From Cristatella mucedo (taxonomy: Eukaryota; Bryozoa; Phylactolaemata; Cristatellidae): a stretch of 64,000 bases of DNA. Below the pieces are notes generated by a model. That model was not told the DNA's origin, ran no database searches, and worked only from the letters and a program-made list of their open reading frames with translations. The translations under genes were made by a program, and so were the position numbers. Positions 37,201 to 47,881 of this stretch are shown piece by piece. Within the stretch, counting starts at the first letter, position 1. Each line of letters opens with the position of its first letter. The stretch is from positions 1,035,001 to 1,099,000 of the forward strand of contig WPIO01000091.1 in NCBI GenBank assembly GCA_009760855.2, read 5' to 3'.

Positions 37201-40200
37201 AACAGAGGTTGGCTGATTTAACAGCCTCATTTATCTATCGGCAGGTGACCCTCACGGCTATCACTGCTGCCTGAAGCAGGCAATAATGGATCGCCTGCTT
37301 CAGGGCTCGAACGAACGACCAAGGCAAAGTGTGAGCAACGCACCCTATGCTACGATGGGAACCACTTCTCAAAAAAAAAATGCACAGTCAAAGTATGACT
37401 CGTCTATCAAAAACCAGAACGTCTGGCTATGTTAACTCTACCCAAAAAAATGGCATAGAGATCAGATTCAGATGATTTTAATCTAAAACCAGAAACAGGG
37501 CTCCGTGCTAGGTCCGGTTCTTTTCACGGTTTATACTCTCCCTCTTGCCGATGTGATTGCCAAGCACAATCTAGGCTTTCACTTCTATGTGGATGACATT
37601 CAGTTGTACCTTTGCTTTGATCCCTCCCAGCCTTCGAGCACCTCAAATTCTCTCAACTCACTTGCTGCATGTATTATTGACATCCGCACGTGGATGGCAG
37701 CAAATTTTCTTAAATTAAATCATGATAAAACAAACTTACTAGTTATGGGCAAATCAAGTGTGATTCAGAAATTGGAAAGGCTGACGCTCAAAATCGGCTC
37801 TGCCAGCCTATCTCCTGTTGAATCTGCACGAAATCTAGGTGTCATGTTCCAAAGTGACCTCTCGCTAGACGACCACATCAGCTCCACAATCAAGTCTGCC
37901 TACTTTCAGCTACAAAGCATTGCTAAAATTTGGGCTTGTTTAGATAAGGATACAACATCTAAGTTGGTCCATGCATTTGTGACATCCCATGTTGACTTCT
38001 GTAACTCACTGCTTGCTGGCCTACCGGCATGTGCAATCAGGCACTTACAGCAGGTGCAAAATTCTGCAGCAGGGCTTTTCTGTCGTGAGCTACATCAGAC
38101 CACTTCTCACCGACCTGCACTGGCTACCAGTCAAGCAACGGATAGACTTCAAGGTTTTGTCACTCACTTTTAGGTCCCTTCATTATTTGATCTCTCGGAT
38201 CTACTCCCCCACCAGGCCCAGCACCATACCACCAGCTTTTCGGAATCGAACTGTTTACCAAACCTCAAATCCTGTGGAGACCGTGCATTTAGTTCGTATG
38301 CTCCCAAAGCCTGGAACTCACTCTCGACTTGCATCACAACATCCCCTGATTTGACCACATTTAAAAAGAACTTAAAACACACCTATTTAGGACAGCATTT
38401 AGTGGGTCCCTGTGATTCGTCCTTCATGTGCTTATGCGTGCTGACACTGTCCATGCTGCCACTAACCACACGCATGCTGACCCTGTGCATGTCACCCTAA
38501 ACATGTTATTCGTGTTGTTCATCAAGCATGATACCACTCACCATTCAATCGAGTTTCCTTTTGCAGCAAGTGTAAAGCGCCTAGAAAGAGATTGAGTTCT
38601 CTGAGGGCACTTTATCATGTGTATTATTATTAGTATACGTGGCTATGTAAATTTTGCCCAAAAAATGACATAGAGAACAGATTCAGATGACAGAAGCAGG
38701 CGATTTGCTGAAACAGTGGCCACCATATGCAGGTGCACAAGGGCAGAAATGATGAAAACATTACTAGTACACACTGGCTGAGTTTGTTATGACTAATGCC
38801 GTTCTTTGGCTGCCAGAAACAGTCCTCTTGGTTTACTTCTTGGTGCATATGTTCTAGGTATGGCATTGATTTGGATGCTGCGATATGTACAATCTCGGCA
38901 TAGAAACTTCATTTTTTCAAAAGGTTTCGCAAGTAAGCAGTCTGAAGAGTGTCCACACTTTCTGTTACTATTGCATGCCACACTGATGAATCCTTGGATT
39001 AAGCTTAGAAAAACGTAAATAAAATCGCTTGCTTTGCAGGTTGCAAGTTTGCTCAACTCATAGCCAATGTACCATGCAACTACTTGAGATCTGGAATGTT
39101 TCTGGATTGACTACCTGTCCTTACATCAGCATTCTGCTTCCTTGCAGCTGCAGAACATGCTATGTACAAAAGAATCATGCCTAGCTTTGGTTCATTTTTG
39201 GGAAAGGCCGTCCAGGAATTCCATAACTTACATCTGAGAGGTGAAGTACACCAAAATTACAATTTACAGATATTGCCAATACTGGGGTTCGACAATATTT
39301 ACAACCGCACGTGTGTGCACACCTACACAAACACAGTTATCTTTGTAGTAACATGCTGAGCCTTTCTACTAAGATTCAAAGCACAAAAACTCTGATAAAA
39401 AACCATCATGTTTCCCTCAATATACATTGTTTAGGTCAATCAAATAAAAACATAAAGAACCAAATAAAAATAATACAAAGAATCTATATGCACTGCTAGT
39501 AGGGGCTGCTCAGCTGCATATTGGTTGTCCCTATGCAGTAATTTCAGACATGGATTGTGCGGTTTGGTCAGCGTACATAACAGTTTCTTCCTATCTATCC
39601 CCTACATATGTATAAATGACCCTGGGCAGAAGAACAATGTTTTCAAAGCTTTCTAAACCTTTCATGATTAAGAAAGTGCATCCCTTGATATTTGTGCTGA
39701 GATGCAATCAGCTATCTCATGCTATGTAGGATTATTGTATTTCTGCTTTAGTAGGGCTACCAAGAAGATGCAATAAAAACTCACTGTTTCACCCATAACA
39801 TGGCCACCAGCTAGTCTTTTACATCAAAGAGCTAGAGAACCATGCACCCTTAGCAGGGTAGTCAGAAATTAGCACACAGGATGGCATCTACTTAAAGGTA
39901 AGGCTGATTTAACAGCCTCATTTTATTTATATAGGGGCAGAAGAGCCTTCATGGCTATCGCCGTTTGCAGTGGTCAATAAAAGATGGGCCACTGCATGAC
40001 TCGAATTCACGACCGGGGTCATGAAGAGCGAGCATCTTACCCCTGGGCTAAGACCCAGGTCATTGATATTAGTTCCAAATATCATGGTTAAGGTCTTGCT
40101 TTGTGACTATCGGCTAGTAGACAGCGGGTTAAATCATGAAACTCATTCCAACTTGTACTACCCCACATTCGAAAAGTTATAAATTTAGTATTGACTCTCT

Positions 40201-43200
40201 TTAAAAGAAATCTGCTCCCTCACCATGACATAACGTCAACACAAGCAGGAATCGATGCACATTTTATAAAAACAAAAAATACAGCAAAATCATGGTATTA
40301 GCTGTCAAACATACTACTAACTATTGTACGAGTGAACTATGTCCTATTTTCTCACAGGCAGAATGCTTCAACACAAAGATAAAACAGATATTCTGAATGA
40401 GTTTACCCATCTCATTAAGCACAATGTGCACTCTTGCCCATATGCAATCAGGTTTCCAGCAAATATTAAGGACTAATAAGCATAAGATTAAAAAAATATA
40501 AAAATCATGACAGACCTCCACCAACCGGCATACCAGGACATTTGTACGTCAGTGCAGCTTCTTTTAAGACCAATGTTGATTCCTTTATGCACAACCTAAC
40601 AATGCTGTTGTGTGCCATCAACCATCTTCTTAACCGTATCCAGATCAACATACATCCGCCAACCTTGTCTACATAAGATTAGATTAAGATTAAGATTAGA
40701 GAGTCCATTCCACTGCAACATCCTAAATCGAGGATTGCTACCTCTTAGACCCCATACTTACTGTCTTTCTCACATACCTAGATTTGCTGCCGCCCACCAT
40801 AACAAACGATATAAACATTTCACAAAAGTCCTGGATCAAGCATGATGCTGCTAGACTACTCATTCTGAAGAACACACTAGGCCAGCCGGGCATAAATAAG
40901 CTCTGTCCATAAATAAGCTCTTCTTCGTACCACTACTGTAAAAAACACTCTTAACATAGTGGCAGATCTCCTTACATTGAACATAAACATCAAACCCTGC
41001 AAATTAGCTACAGTCAGAATTTAGAGCCAACCACTGCACAGTCAGCAATACTGCAAGTATGTAACGACCCTCTCCAAAAAGTTTGCTACGGTAGAGCCTC
41101 CTCTGCTAAATCTGCCGGATAACAGTTTCAGACCATTGACAAGACCGAGTCTGGGCTATGGAATCCAGTCAGGTGGTGTGTCTACCACCACTAACTTCCC
41201 ATCGTACCGTTCAACTTGGTCTTCGAGGCAATCACGAAGCATAAGCACCAGTGCACGCATGCCCTATCAATCTGCAAGGGCTAAGCTGCGTTCGGCAAAC
41301 ATATGGCAGAATAAAACGTGTACCGATAACATATATCGGGCCCGGCAGCAGCTGTTCGGGCAGGTTAGTGAGAGCATTTGCACAGAATCCTGGCATGAAC
41401 CCCTCTGATCATTTACTTGAACAAAATCCTGCCGACAGCTTCCAGTGGAGACCAAAACCTTTGAATATCTTTTCAAGGATGCTCCACAAGCTCCCGGCCA
41501 CAGCTGGGCACAGACAAATGTCCACAGTCCAGCAACCCGGTGCAACACAGCACACCCACTGGAAGCAGTAGGGAGGCCTGCAAGCAGCAAGCCCCTTGCA
41601 GAAGCGACCCCAGGACGCAGCACGGCTGGCACGTGGTGCTGCGGCCAGCGACCGGGCGCTCGAGCGGACCTCGGCAGCAGCATCAATCAGCAGACTACGG
41701 CAGCGGTGACGCAGGCAGCAGCAGGAGTCCACTCACCTCGCGCACAGCATGGTTCTCGGTGTCACAAACGTAGATAAACCGGCTGTCACGTGACATGCAC
41801 AGCCCGTTAGGAGAGTCAAAGCGAGCATCTTCGAAGTTACCGTCGACGAATCCGGCTTTCGGTCCACCAATGGCGAACTAGCGAGAGCAGCGGGAAATGA
41901 CGTGTTACACAAACCGATCACGACAGAACACACACGGAGCAGTAAAATCGAGGACGTGCATCCAAAGTGCAAACGGGAGCTTAAAAAAGCAGCGGAAAAA
42001 ATGGGCCGCCGTCGTGCCACCTTGAGTGGATGAGACTTACCTTCACGACACCTGTCGTCACGTCTAGCACAAGGACCCGGTTGTGCCCTGTGTCGGCGAT
42101 GGCTAGCAAGGTACCGCTGTCGTCCAGCGACACCTTGCTCGGGTAGAGCAGGCCTCCATCAGCCGGTATCACTCGACCGTGGCGACTCATAGCAACAGAA
42201 TGCGGACTGATCCACTGCTTTTGCCGGTAGTGAGCTAGTGCTCCCACGACGAGCTCGGAAAGCCTCTGGCCGTGACCTTCGCCACAGTAGGCAGCAATGA
42301 TTCGCCGCTGATGCGGTGACACCACCACTATCGTTGGCCAGCACTGAACGTCCAGAGCGTTCCACAGCTTGGCATCGCCATCGCTGATCACTGCGTGAGC
42401 GATATTGTAGCGGCTCACCGCTGCCTGCAGGCTAAGCAGCGAACGCTCGTTGTCAAATTTTGCGGAGTGAACGCCTATTACTGCGACCCCGTCACTGCCG
42501 TCTGATGTGTAACGAGCCTCGAGGGCCCGCAGGTCGGGAAGCACGTGCAGGCAGTTTATGCAGCAGTACGTGAAGAAATCGACGACCACCACTTTCCCAC
42601 GAAGCTCGCCAGCCCATGACAGGTGAACGTCCGTATTCACCCATTCGGCATCTTACAACGAAAGGTAGCAGCACTGCGACGAGTCAAGCAAGAAAAGCAA
42701 GCCAGCCAGCCAGGCAAGGGAGGCAAATCAACGCTCGCACTGGCTCTGATCATCAACGAACGAGCCATCAGGACGCATTAGAACGGCGACATATCATACG
42801 GCAGATCTCCACGGTAAAAAAAATCTTAAAGAATCTTATCGAGGCCAAGCTTAGCAAGAGGTGGAGTCGGCAGGACGACCTGGGTGGCTAAGCCAACGTC
42901 AGGAACCGTTAGAGCATTGAATCGTCAACAAACGTTGTTTCTCCAAGCAAAAAAATGCAAGCACTTGTGCAGTCTGCCGTGTCGTTCGGTGCAACCTATG
43001 ATAGAAGACGATGCCCAAGACTTAACGATACCACAAAGAAACAAAAGCAAGATGTGTCTGGTGGCAAAATGAGCCATACATCATCAAGACAGACTCGGGG
43101 GGGGGCAGACCAAAAGTGGCTGACGACAGAACGATATTTATAAAATGGCAAAAAATAATGAAAGGGTAGGTACCTCAATACGAAACTTGGTGTACCAGAA

Positions 43201-46200
43201 GCGGTATCCGGCTTCTGAATTAAATTGTTACAGCAGTGAGGTTCCCACATGAGATTTAACATGAGAAATAGCAGCCTATGACGAGAGGTCCCACACCGGC
43301 AAGCAATTGCATGTGGCATCTGGCGACCAGTAAGAATATGAGTTACCAGTATACCAGTTCTATAAAAATGCTAACTACAAAACTTGGCTATGTCGGGCGG
43401 CTCTTAGATACAATATCCCCAGTAAGGCACACCGCTATTCCTACTGCCTAACAAATATGTAAAGCAATTGTATGACAACAGACCTCTAGGCAGCAAGCCC
43501 GCTAATCACTCGGGAGTGTGGTTGCATTGTAGCCCATATGTACCTGTATTTATATATATTTATCTACATTTATATATAAGCTCGCCGAGAGTCACATTCT
43601 CATTTCAGGGAATCGTCAATATACTGAATAATCATGGTCTCCTTCTCTATACTGACTTGTAAAGTTTGTATTTTCATATCTAGAAACCGGAAACCAACTT
43701 GAGTGAATCTTCTGGCCAGCTGTGACTACTTTTGTACTTCAAGTTGGCGGCAACATTATTAAGTACTTATCATACACGAAAATTGTGGTTGGCAACCTCC
43801 ATACACAATTGCAAAAACATTAGTTATAACATATCTCTGCAAAAGCTGTACAAATGGTGGCAGGCCAACATTACATCCTCCCCCTTCATCATGGGCAAAA
43901 AAATAATATTATGACATAATAATAATAATGCACTTGATAAAGCGCCATCAGATAACTCAATCTCTTTCTAGGTGCTTTACATTTGCTGCAAAGGGAAACG
44001 CGATTGAATGGGGAGTAAGAAATGAATAACACAATTAAATTCTTGTGGGTTCTAGGCTTCTAGCAATGCCCCTATAGGGTTCGATCGACAGCAGGGTAAG
44101 TACACAAATTTTGAAGACAGTAGGGTTACATGGTTGCCGTGCTAGGCTGATGATGCAGTTCCTAGAATCAGTTAAAAGCACTTCAGAACGAGTCGCACGT
44201 GATAATTAATTTTGCTTTTGCCTTGGCACGTACACCCACAGCAATGAGAAGCCATACAATGACCAGGAAGGGATAATAATAATATAATAATAATAATAAT
44301 GCACTTGATAAAGCACCCTCAGAGAACTTAATCTCTTTCGAGGCGCTTTACATTTGCTGCAAAGGGAAATGCAATTGAATGGTAAGTAAAATCATGCTTG
44401 AAAAACAAACAAAATGAATAACATGGTTAGGGGCGACATGCACAGGGTCAGCATGCAAATGTGGTTACTAGCAGCATGCACAGTGTCAGCACGCATAAGC
44501 ACATCAAGGACGAATCACAGGGACCCACTAAATGCTGTCCTAAATAGGTGTGTTTTTAGGTTTCTTTTAAATGTGGTCAGGTCAGGGGATGTACTGATGC
44601 AGGTCGGGAGGGAGTTCCAGGCTGTGGGAGCATACGAGCTAAATGCACGGTCTCCAAAGGATTTAAGGTTTGTATGAGGTATTTCTACACTGTTGGATTC
44701 CGAAAAGCAGGTGGTACGATGCTTGGCCTGATGGGGGAGTATGTCGGAGAGATAGGCTGGAGCCATAGAATGAAGGGACCTAAAAGTGAGCGACAAAACC
44801 TTGAAGTCAATCCGTTGCTTGACTGGTAGCCAGTGCAGGTCGGCGAGAAGTGGAGTAATGCGGCAACTGCTATGCTCACGACAGACAAGCCTAGCTGCAG
44901 AGTTTTGCACCAGCTGCAATCGCCTGATCGCACATGCTGGTAGGCCAGTAAGCAGTGAGTTGCAGAGGTCGAGACGAGATGTCACGAATGCATGGACCAA
45001 CTTGGACGTGGTATTTTTATCTAAACAGGCCCGAATTTTAGCAATGTTATGAAGCTGAAAATAGGCGGATTTGACTGTGGAGCTGATGTGGTCGTCTAAC
45101 GAGAAGTCGCTTTGGAATATGACACCTAGATTTCGAGCTGATTCGACAGGAGATATTCTGGCAGAGCCAATTTTGAGAGACAGCCTTTCCAATCTCTGAA
45201 TAACACTAGGTTTGCCCATAACTAGTAAGTTAGTTTTGTCATCGTTTAGTTTTAGTAAATTTGCTGCCATCTATGTGCGGATGTCATCAATGCATGCAGC
45301 AAGTGAGTTGAGAGAATTTGAAGTGCTCGAAGGCTGGGAGGGATCAAAGCAAAGGTACAACTGAATGTCATCCGCATAGACGTGAAAGCCTAGATTGTGC
45401 TTGGCAATCACATCAGCAACAGGGAGAGTATAAACCGTGAAAAGAACCGGACCTAGCACGGAGCCCTGAGGTACTCCATATTGCAGAGGTACTTCAGATG
45501 ATCTTTGACCATTCACGTCAATACTCTGGAGTCTCGCACTGAGATAGGACCTGAACCACTGCACAGCAGTGCCAGTGATACCCAGGCGAGATGAGAGGCG
45601 CTCTAGAAGAACTTTGTGATCGATGGTGTCAAAAGCTGCCGAAAGATCGAGCAAAACAAGCAGAGACACTCTACCCATGTCTGCATTCCTAAGTAGGTCG
45701 TTGTATACCCTAAGCAATGGAGTGATTAGCTCTAAAGCCAGACTGGAACTTACTAGCAAGGTGTGAGGTTTCGACATATGAGTTCAGCTGGTCTGCCACG
45801 ACCCGTTCCAGTGTCTTTGATAGGAATGGTAGAAGGGAGACTGGGCGATAGTTGTTCAAGTTCTCTTGGTCTAGTGTTGCTTTCTTGAGAAGGGGCCTGA
45901 CTACAGCTTTTTTGAAAGGATAACAGATACCCCACGGATGTCAGAAATATTGATAATAATTCCACGTTTCGTACAAGTATCTCTCTTGTCACTAACAAGA
46001 CAGATCTCTCAGGACTGATGAGAAAACACTAGATCTATAAACACTACAAGTAGGTCATGCATAAACAGTGCTCACGAGATCCCACTAATCCCAACACTAA
46101 TAATTATCATAATAACAATAATATGTAGTTTGCATAGCACGCGAAGTGAACTTAACCTCTATACAGGCACTTTAAAACTTAATGTAAGCAAATCAATACA

Positions 46201-47674
46201 CATAAAATTAGTGACATTGGCAGTATCAAGCACACTAAAGTAAAGGATCATGCTAAGGCCATGCTCAAGCAGTCATGACGACAATCTAGGCTGCTAGTTA
46301 GTAAGACCTGTCTGGCTACTGCCATGCACTGAATCATGCACTAATACGCATGCAGAGCACGTCAGAATAGAAAAAAAACATAATTTCACTGGGCGGAGGG
46401 AAAGCTGTCCTTTCCCGGAACAGATGGTTCTTTGGCAGAGACTTCATACATGCAAGGTCGCAGGTAGTGCCCATAGGGGGAAGCAAGTTCCAGCCTTTCA
46501 GAAAATATGAGCTGAAGGCTCGGTCACCAAGGCTAGATTTCAATTTGGTGCAAGGCGAATGACTAGATGCTTAAGGGCGGGTAATGCGAGAGCACCTTCA
46601 AGGAGTAGGGAGGTAGGATATGTAGGTTGGTGCAAGCGAGTGAAGTAGCCTGCGTCAGACGTGGATCTTGAAATCGAATCAATGCTTGATAAGAAGCCAG
46701 TGAAGCACGGATAGAAGCAGAGTGATGAGGCAGCTACGCTGTTGACTACAGACCAGATGAGCCGCTCAGTTTTGCATCAGTTGCAGGTGATTATGGGACT
46801 CGGAGGACAGGGGACCTGAATAAAGGAAAAAAGTGTGATGGCTTGGCTGTTCTACTTCTATGTAAGAAAGCCCAGATTTTTGGGATGCTACTTTTTTCAG
46901 AAATTTCGCCGAATAATACGCCTAGCTTATGGGCAGACGTCACTTGAGTGATGCTAGCCGAATCAATCTTGAAAATGAGGTATTCAAACTTTCAATATAA
47001 AAAAGCAAAGCAAAAGCATAGAGCACAATAAAGTTGAAGAGCTGATCTTTTTGTCTTTTGAAAGGCTACAGAGGTATACGACTCACAATCTCCGCTCGTT
47101 TTGCATAATACAGTCACCTGGACTTTGGTAGGGGGACTTAGGTCGCCTTAATTGATAGCGGTTCTATTTCCGTAGCTCCGGGGCACGCCCAAAGTTAAAG
47201 GTTAACAGATTCAACATCCTCCTGTATACAGCGGCAGAAGAGCTCCTAACGGCCATCGGCACCACTTGCATTGGACAATCACCCAATCGCCCACAGCAGA
47301 ACTCAAACCCACGACCTGGGTCGTGAAGAGAGGGCACCACATGCATAACACACGCGCCAGCTCGAAAACTCCAGCGCTTTCTCGTGTTGTAGCTAAAATT
47401 CTAGTTCCTCATTGGCTTCAATTCGTTCAGATATGTCACGACTAAATACACTAGCAGCGTGAAGCCAGACAGTGTCCACTAGTTTCCGGGTTCCAGAAGC
47501 AAAAAGTATGCTGCCCATCGTACCTTCAGGGAATTCTGGAAAGGCTACTACCTTGTTCTCAGTTTCAAACGAAGAGAGATACGATGTGATGGTAACGAGT
47601 TTCTCATCGTCAGACAGTCCGACAAGCCTCTCATGAAAGGCCAGGCAGGAAGCTCCAAGTTCGCTCAGATTCAT
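30972..47674 (-). CDS. NHLRC2: NHL repeat-containing protein 2 (10 exons)
   Basis: Joined exons on the minus strand: 47674-47524, 42651-42041, 41877-41737, 36029-35897, 35553-35466, 34492-34267, 33225-33109, 31973-31800, 31636-31432 and 31261-30972. They give one open frame of 711 aa (human NHLRC2 is about 726). Domain order: an N-terminal helical region ending in FPEFPE; a thioredoxin-like domain with the family's YCCINC motif (about residues 79-84); a six-bladed NHL propeller with repeated signatures ([41 protein letters not shown]); and a C-terminal beta-rich domain. It is a mainly cytosolic protein of poorly defined biochemical role; in vertebrates its loss causes lung and brain disease. 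The start is the first in-frame ATG after an upstream TAG. Confidence 0.95.
31432..31636 (-). CDS. NHLRC2: NHLRC2 exon 9
   Basis: Acceptor TTGCTCTTCAG|, donor TTCG|GTGAGT, phase 0 to 1. It codes the start of the C-terminal beta domain ([20 protein letters not shown]), aligning to the TLQFKLRLDLP region of vertebrate NHLRC2. Confidence 0.9.
31800..31973 (-). CDS. NHLRC2: NHLRC2 exon 8 (last propeller blade)
   Basis: Acceptor CTGCCTGTAG|, donor AAGCCG|GTGAGT, phase 0 to 0. It codes [20 protein letters not shown] then [11 protein letters not shown], matching EPGGLC and LLYVADTNNHQIKVMDL. The stretch before EPGGLC is about 12 residues shorter than in human and lacks the usual AGTG. Confidence 0.93.
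32175..32350 (+). repeat. tRNA-derived SINE (family A), well preserved
   Basis: Head: GGCTCACTGGGTAAGGCGGT (A-box region) and GTCGTGGGTTCGAATCCTG (B box). Body: GGGCGATCCTTTATCG, GGTGGTGATAGCCGTAAAGG. Tail: AAAAAGAGGCTGTTAAATCA and a T run. One of the two best copies, in NHLRC2 intron 7, antisense to the gene. Confidence 0.9.
32488..32557 (+). repeat. LINE 3'-tail fragment with (ATT)n
   Basis: AAGTTATCTAAGACTGCTAC then ACAAATGTATTATCATTATT resembles the end of the LINE copies (compare 51630-51675). Confidence 0.55.
33109..33225 (-). CDS. NHLRC2: NHLRC2 exon 7
   Basis: Acceptor CCACATTGCAG|, donor CACAAG|GTAGGT, phase 0 to 0. It codes [20 protein letters not shown] and [10 protein letters not shown], almost identical to [20 protein letters not shown] and VADSYNHK of human NHLRC2. 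Confidence 0.95.
34267..34492 (-). CDS. NHLRC2: NHLRC2 exon 6
   Basis: Acceptor CCTCTCTCAG|, donor CCAATG|GTAAGT, phase 2 to 0. It codes [47 protein letters not shown] and GGDRNPM, closely matching the human propeller blade. Confidence 0.96.
34885..35045 (+). repeat. tRNA-derived SINE (family A)
   Basis: Head with CACTCGCTCTGCACAAACCG and GGGTACGAGTTCTGC, body with GGCGATCATTGATTTCCCAC and a tail GAATCAGATAACCTTTCACT. In NHLRC2 intron 5, antisense to the gene. Confidence 0.7.
35466..35553 (-). CDS. NHLRC2: NHLRC2 exon 5
   Basis: Acceptor TTTACTTTTCAG|, donor AGCTT|GTAGGT, phase 1 to 2. It codes [20 protein letters not shown], matching [19 protein letters not shown]. The weak upstream donor at the DSV codon would break the phase. 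The GTAGGT donor keeps the frame, and the next in-frame codon is TAG, so the exon must end here. Confidence 0.9.
35897..36029 (-). CDS. NHLRC2: NHLRC2 exon 4
   Basis: Acceptor CTATTTTAG|, donor AATG|GTATGG, phase 0 to 1. It codes [20 protein letters not shown], then [14 protein letters not shown], matching human IDLEAEKVSTVAG and QQPISSPWDVVF. It supplies the segment missing between exons 3 and 5. Confidence 0.95.
37200..37355 (-). repeat. tRNA-derived SINE (family A)
   Basis: Minus-strand copy: tail GGTTGGCTGATTTAACAGCC then TCATTTATCTATCGGCAG, body CTCACGGCTATCACTGC, head near AGGGCTCGAACGAACGACC. In NHLRC2 intron 3. Confidence 0.75.
37498..38635 (+). mobile_element. LINE copy, CR1/L2-like, with reverse-transcriptase ORF
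   Basis: An open frame from about 37505 to 38173 encodes the last part of a reverse transcriptase. It has [18 protein letters not shown] (motif B region), [12 protein letters not shown] (catalytic motif C, YVDD), then [14 protein letters not shown] and [13 protein letters not shown] frameshift near 38100 moves the C-terminal part ([20 protein letters not shown]) to another frame. The 3' end is AGCGCCTAGAAAGAGATTGA and a (ATT)n tail ending near 38635. It is 5'-truncated and lies antisense in NHLRC2 intron 3. Confidence 0.93.
39893..40065 (-). repeat. tRNA-derived SINE (family A)
   Basis: Minus-strand copy: AAGGCTGATTTAACAGCCTC, AGAGCCTTCATGGCTATCGC, GACTCGAATTCACGACCGGG and CCTGGGCTAAGACCCAGG. 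Well-preserved order of blocks. Confidence 0.8.
41737..41877 (-). CDS. NHLRC2: NHLRC2 exon 3
   Basis: Acceptor TGCTCTCGCTAG|, donor CGCGAG|GTGAGT, phase 0 to 0. It codes [20 protein letters not shown] and [14 protein letters not shown], matching the human SIGGP-x4-DGIF-x4-F and IIYVADTENHLIRK. Confidence 0.95.
42041..42651 (-). CDS. NHLRC2: NHLRC2 exon 2 (thioredoxin-like domain)
   Basis: Acceptor CGTTGTAAG|, donor GTGAAG|GTAAGT, phase 1 to 0. It codes the whole thioredoxin-like domain: [20 protein letters not shown], then [26 protein letters not shown] and the first NHL block ([14 protein letters not shown]). The motif is C-C-I-N-C instead of the classical CxxC, as in other NHLRC2 proteins. 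A GTG at 42640 is not the start; the reading frame continues upstream to the acceptor as DAEWVNT, matching the vertebrate EWLNT. Confidence 0.96.
43914..44030 (-). repeat. LINE 3'-tail fragment
   Basis: AATAATAATAATGCACTTGA then TAAAGCGCCATCAGATAACT, and GGTGCTTTACATTTGCTGCA: the reverse complement of the LINE 3' end, with about 115 bases kept. Confidence 0.85.
44274..45930 (-). mobile_element. LINE copy, CR1/L2-like, longest and best preserved
   Basis: On the minus strand 45777-44515 reads as one reverse-transcriptase frame broken by a single TAG at about 45271. Motif A is [13 protein letters not shown], motif B is PQGSVLGP, motif C is YADD ([12 protein letters not shown]). Then come [34 protein letters not shown] and [20 protein letters not shown]. 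The stop falls where the copy at 37.5 kb has Trp (RTWMAAN). Upstream coding sequence (45780-45930) is in shifted frames and the 5' end is missing. The 3' tail ends in (ATT)n near 44274. Same orientation as NHLRC2. Confidence 0.95.
46095..46990 (-). mobile_element. Related LINE, strongly decayed
   Basis: The minus strand encodes [20 protein letters not shown] near 46490, the terminal block of this LINE class, and ends with a LINE-type tail (reverse complement AAGTGCCTGTATAGAGGTTA near 46165) plus an ATT-like run. It differs enough from the 44-46 kb copy to be an older subfamily. It shares sequence with the fragment at 555-720. Confidence 0.7.
47195..47370 (-). repeat. tRNA-derived SINE (family A)
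   Basis: Minus-strand copy: body AGCGGCAGAAGAGCTCCTAA, CGGCCATCGGCACCACTTGC, head ACTCAAACCCACGACCTGGG. Located just beyond the donor of NHLRC2 exon 1, inside intron 1. Confidence 0.75.
47524..47674 (-). CDS. NHLRC2: NHLRC2 exon 1 (start codon)
   Basis: ATG at 47674, donor GAAG|GTACGA, leaving phase 1. It codes 50 residues ending in [15 protein letters not shown] and [10 protein letters not shown], matching QQEKDSLVYQYLQ and VPEFPEG of human NHLRC2. The join to exon 2 gives FPEDAEWVNT. An in-frame TAG lies about 60 bases upstream with no other ATG between, so this start is the most likely, unless a further 5' exon exists. Confidence 0.9.
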
Positions 47675-47731
47675 GCCAAGGCTCACGCAGTTGCAAAAGG
47701 CAAAAATGCTTGCGCTACAGCTGTATAGCGG

Positions 47732-47881
47732 CTAAATAATGCTACTGAAGAGTTGTTGAAAAGCTACGTCAAAATAAATAATTAGCAGATCTTGGATCAT
47801 TAATAAAACACATATGTGAATATGCAATTCTGAGAGCAATTAACTAAAGGACGATTCACAACAGCGTACAAAATGCGTACT
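47732..47881 (+). repeat. Arm 1 of an inverted repeat at the NHLRC2 5' end
   Basis: The reverse complement of this arm matches 49067-49217. Over the clearest 135 bases I count about 12 mismatches, with about 50 bases identical around AATTATTTATTTTGACGTAG. It ends about 58 bases upstream of the NHLRC2 ATG, so it probably overlaps the promoter or 5' UTR. Confidence 0.85.

Larger units (their letters stand above)
36030..41736 (-). other. NHLRC2 intron 3 (about 5.7 kb)
   Basis: Contains a SINE (37200-37355), a LINE copy (37498-38635, antisense to the gene) and another SINE (39893-40065). The remaining sequence, including 36.1-37.2 kb and 40.1-41.7 kb, shows no exon I can support. Confidence 0.7.
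42652..47523 (-). other. NHLRC2 intron 1 (about 4.9 kb)
   Basis: The intron between the remote first exon and the thioredoxin exon. It holds LINE fragments at 43914-44030, 44274-45930 and 46095-46990, and a SINE at 47195-47370. 42.7-43.9 kb shows nothing I can name apart from an 8-G run near 43098. Confidence 0.8.

Noticed and set aside
42638-42640. GTG as start of NHLRC2
   Set aside because: The conserved EWVNT block continues upstream to a splice acceptor, and exon 1 at 47.5 kb supplies the N-terminus.
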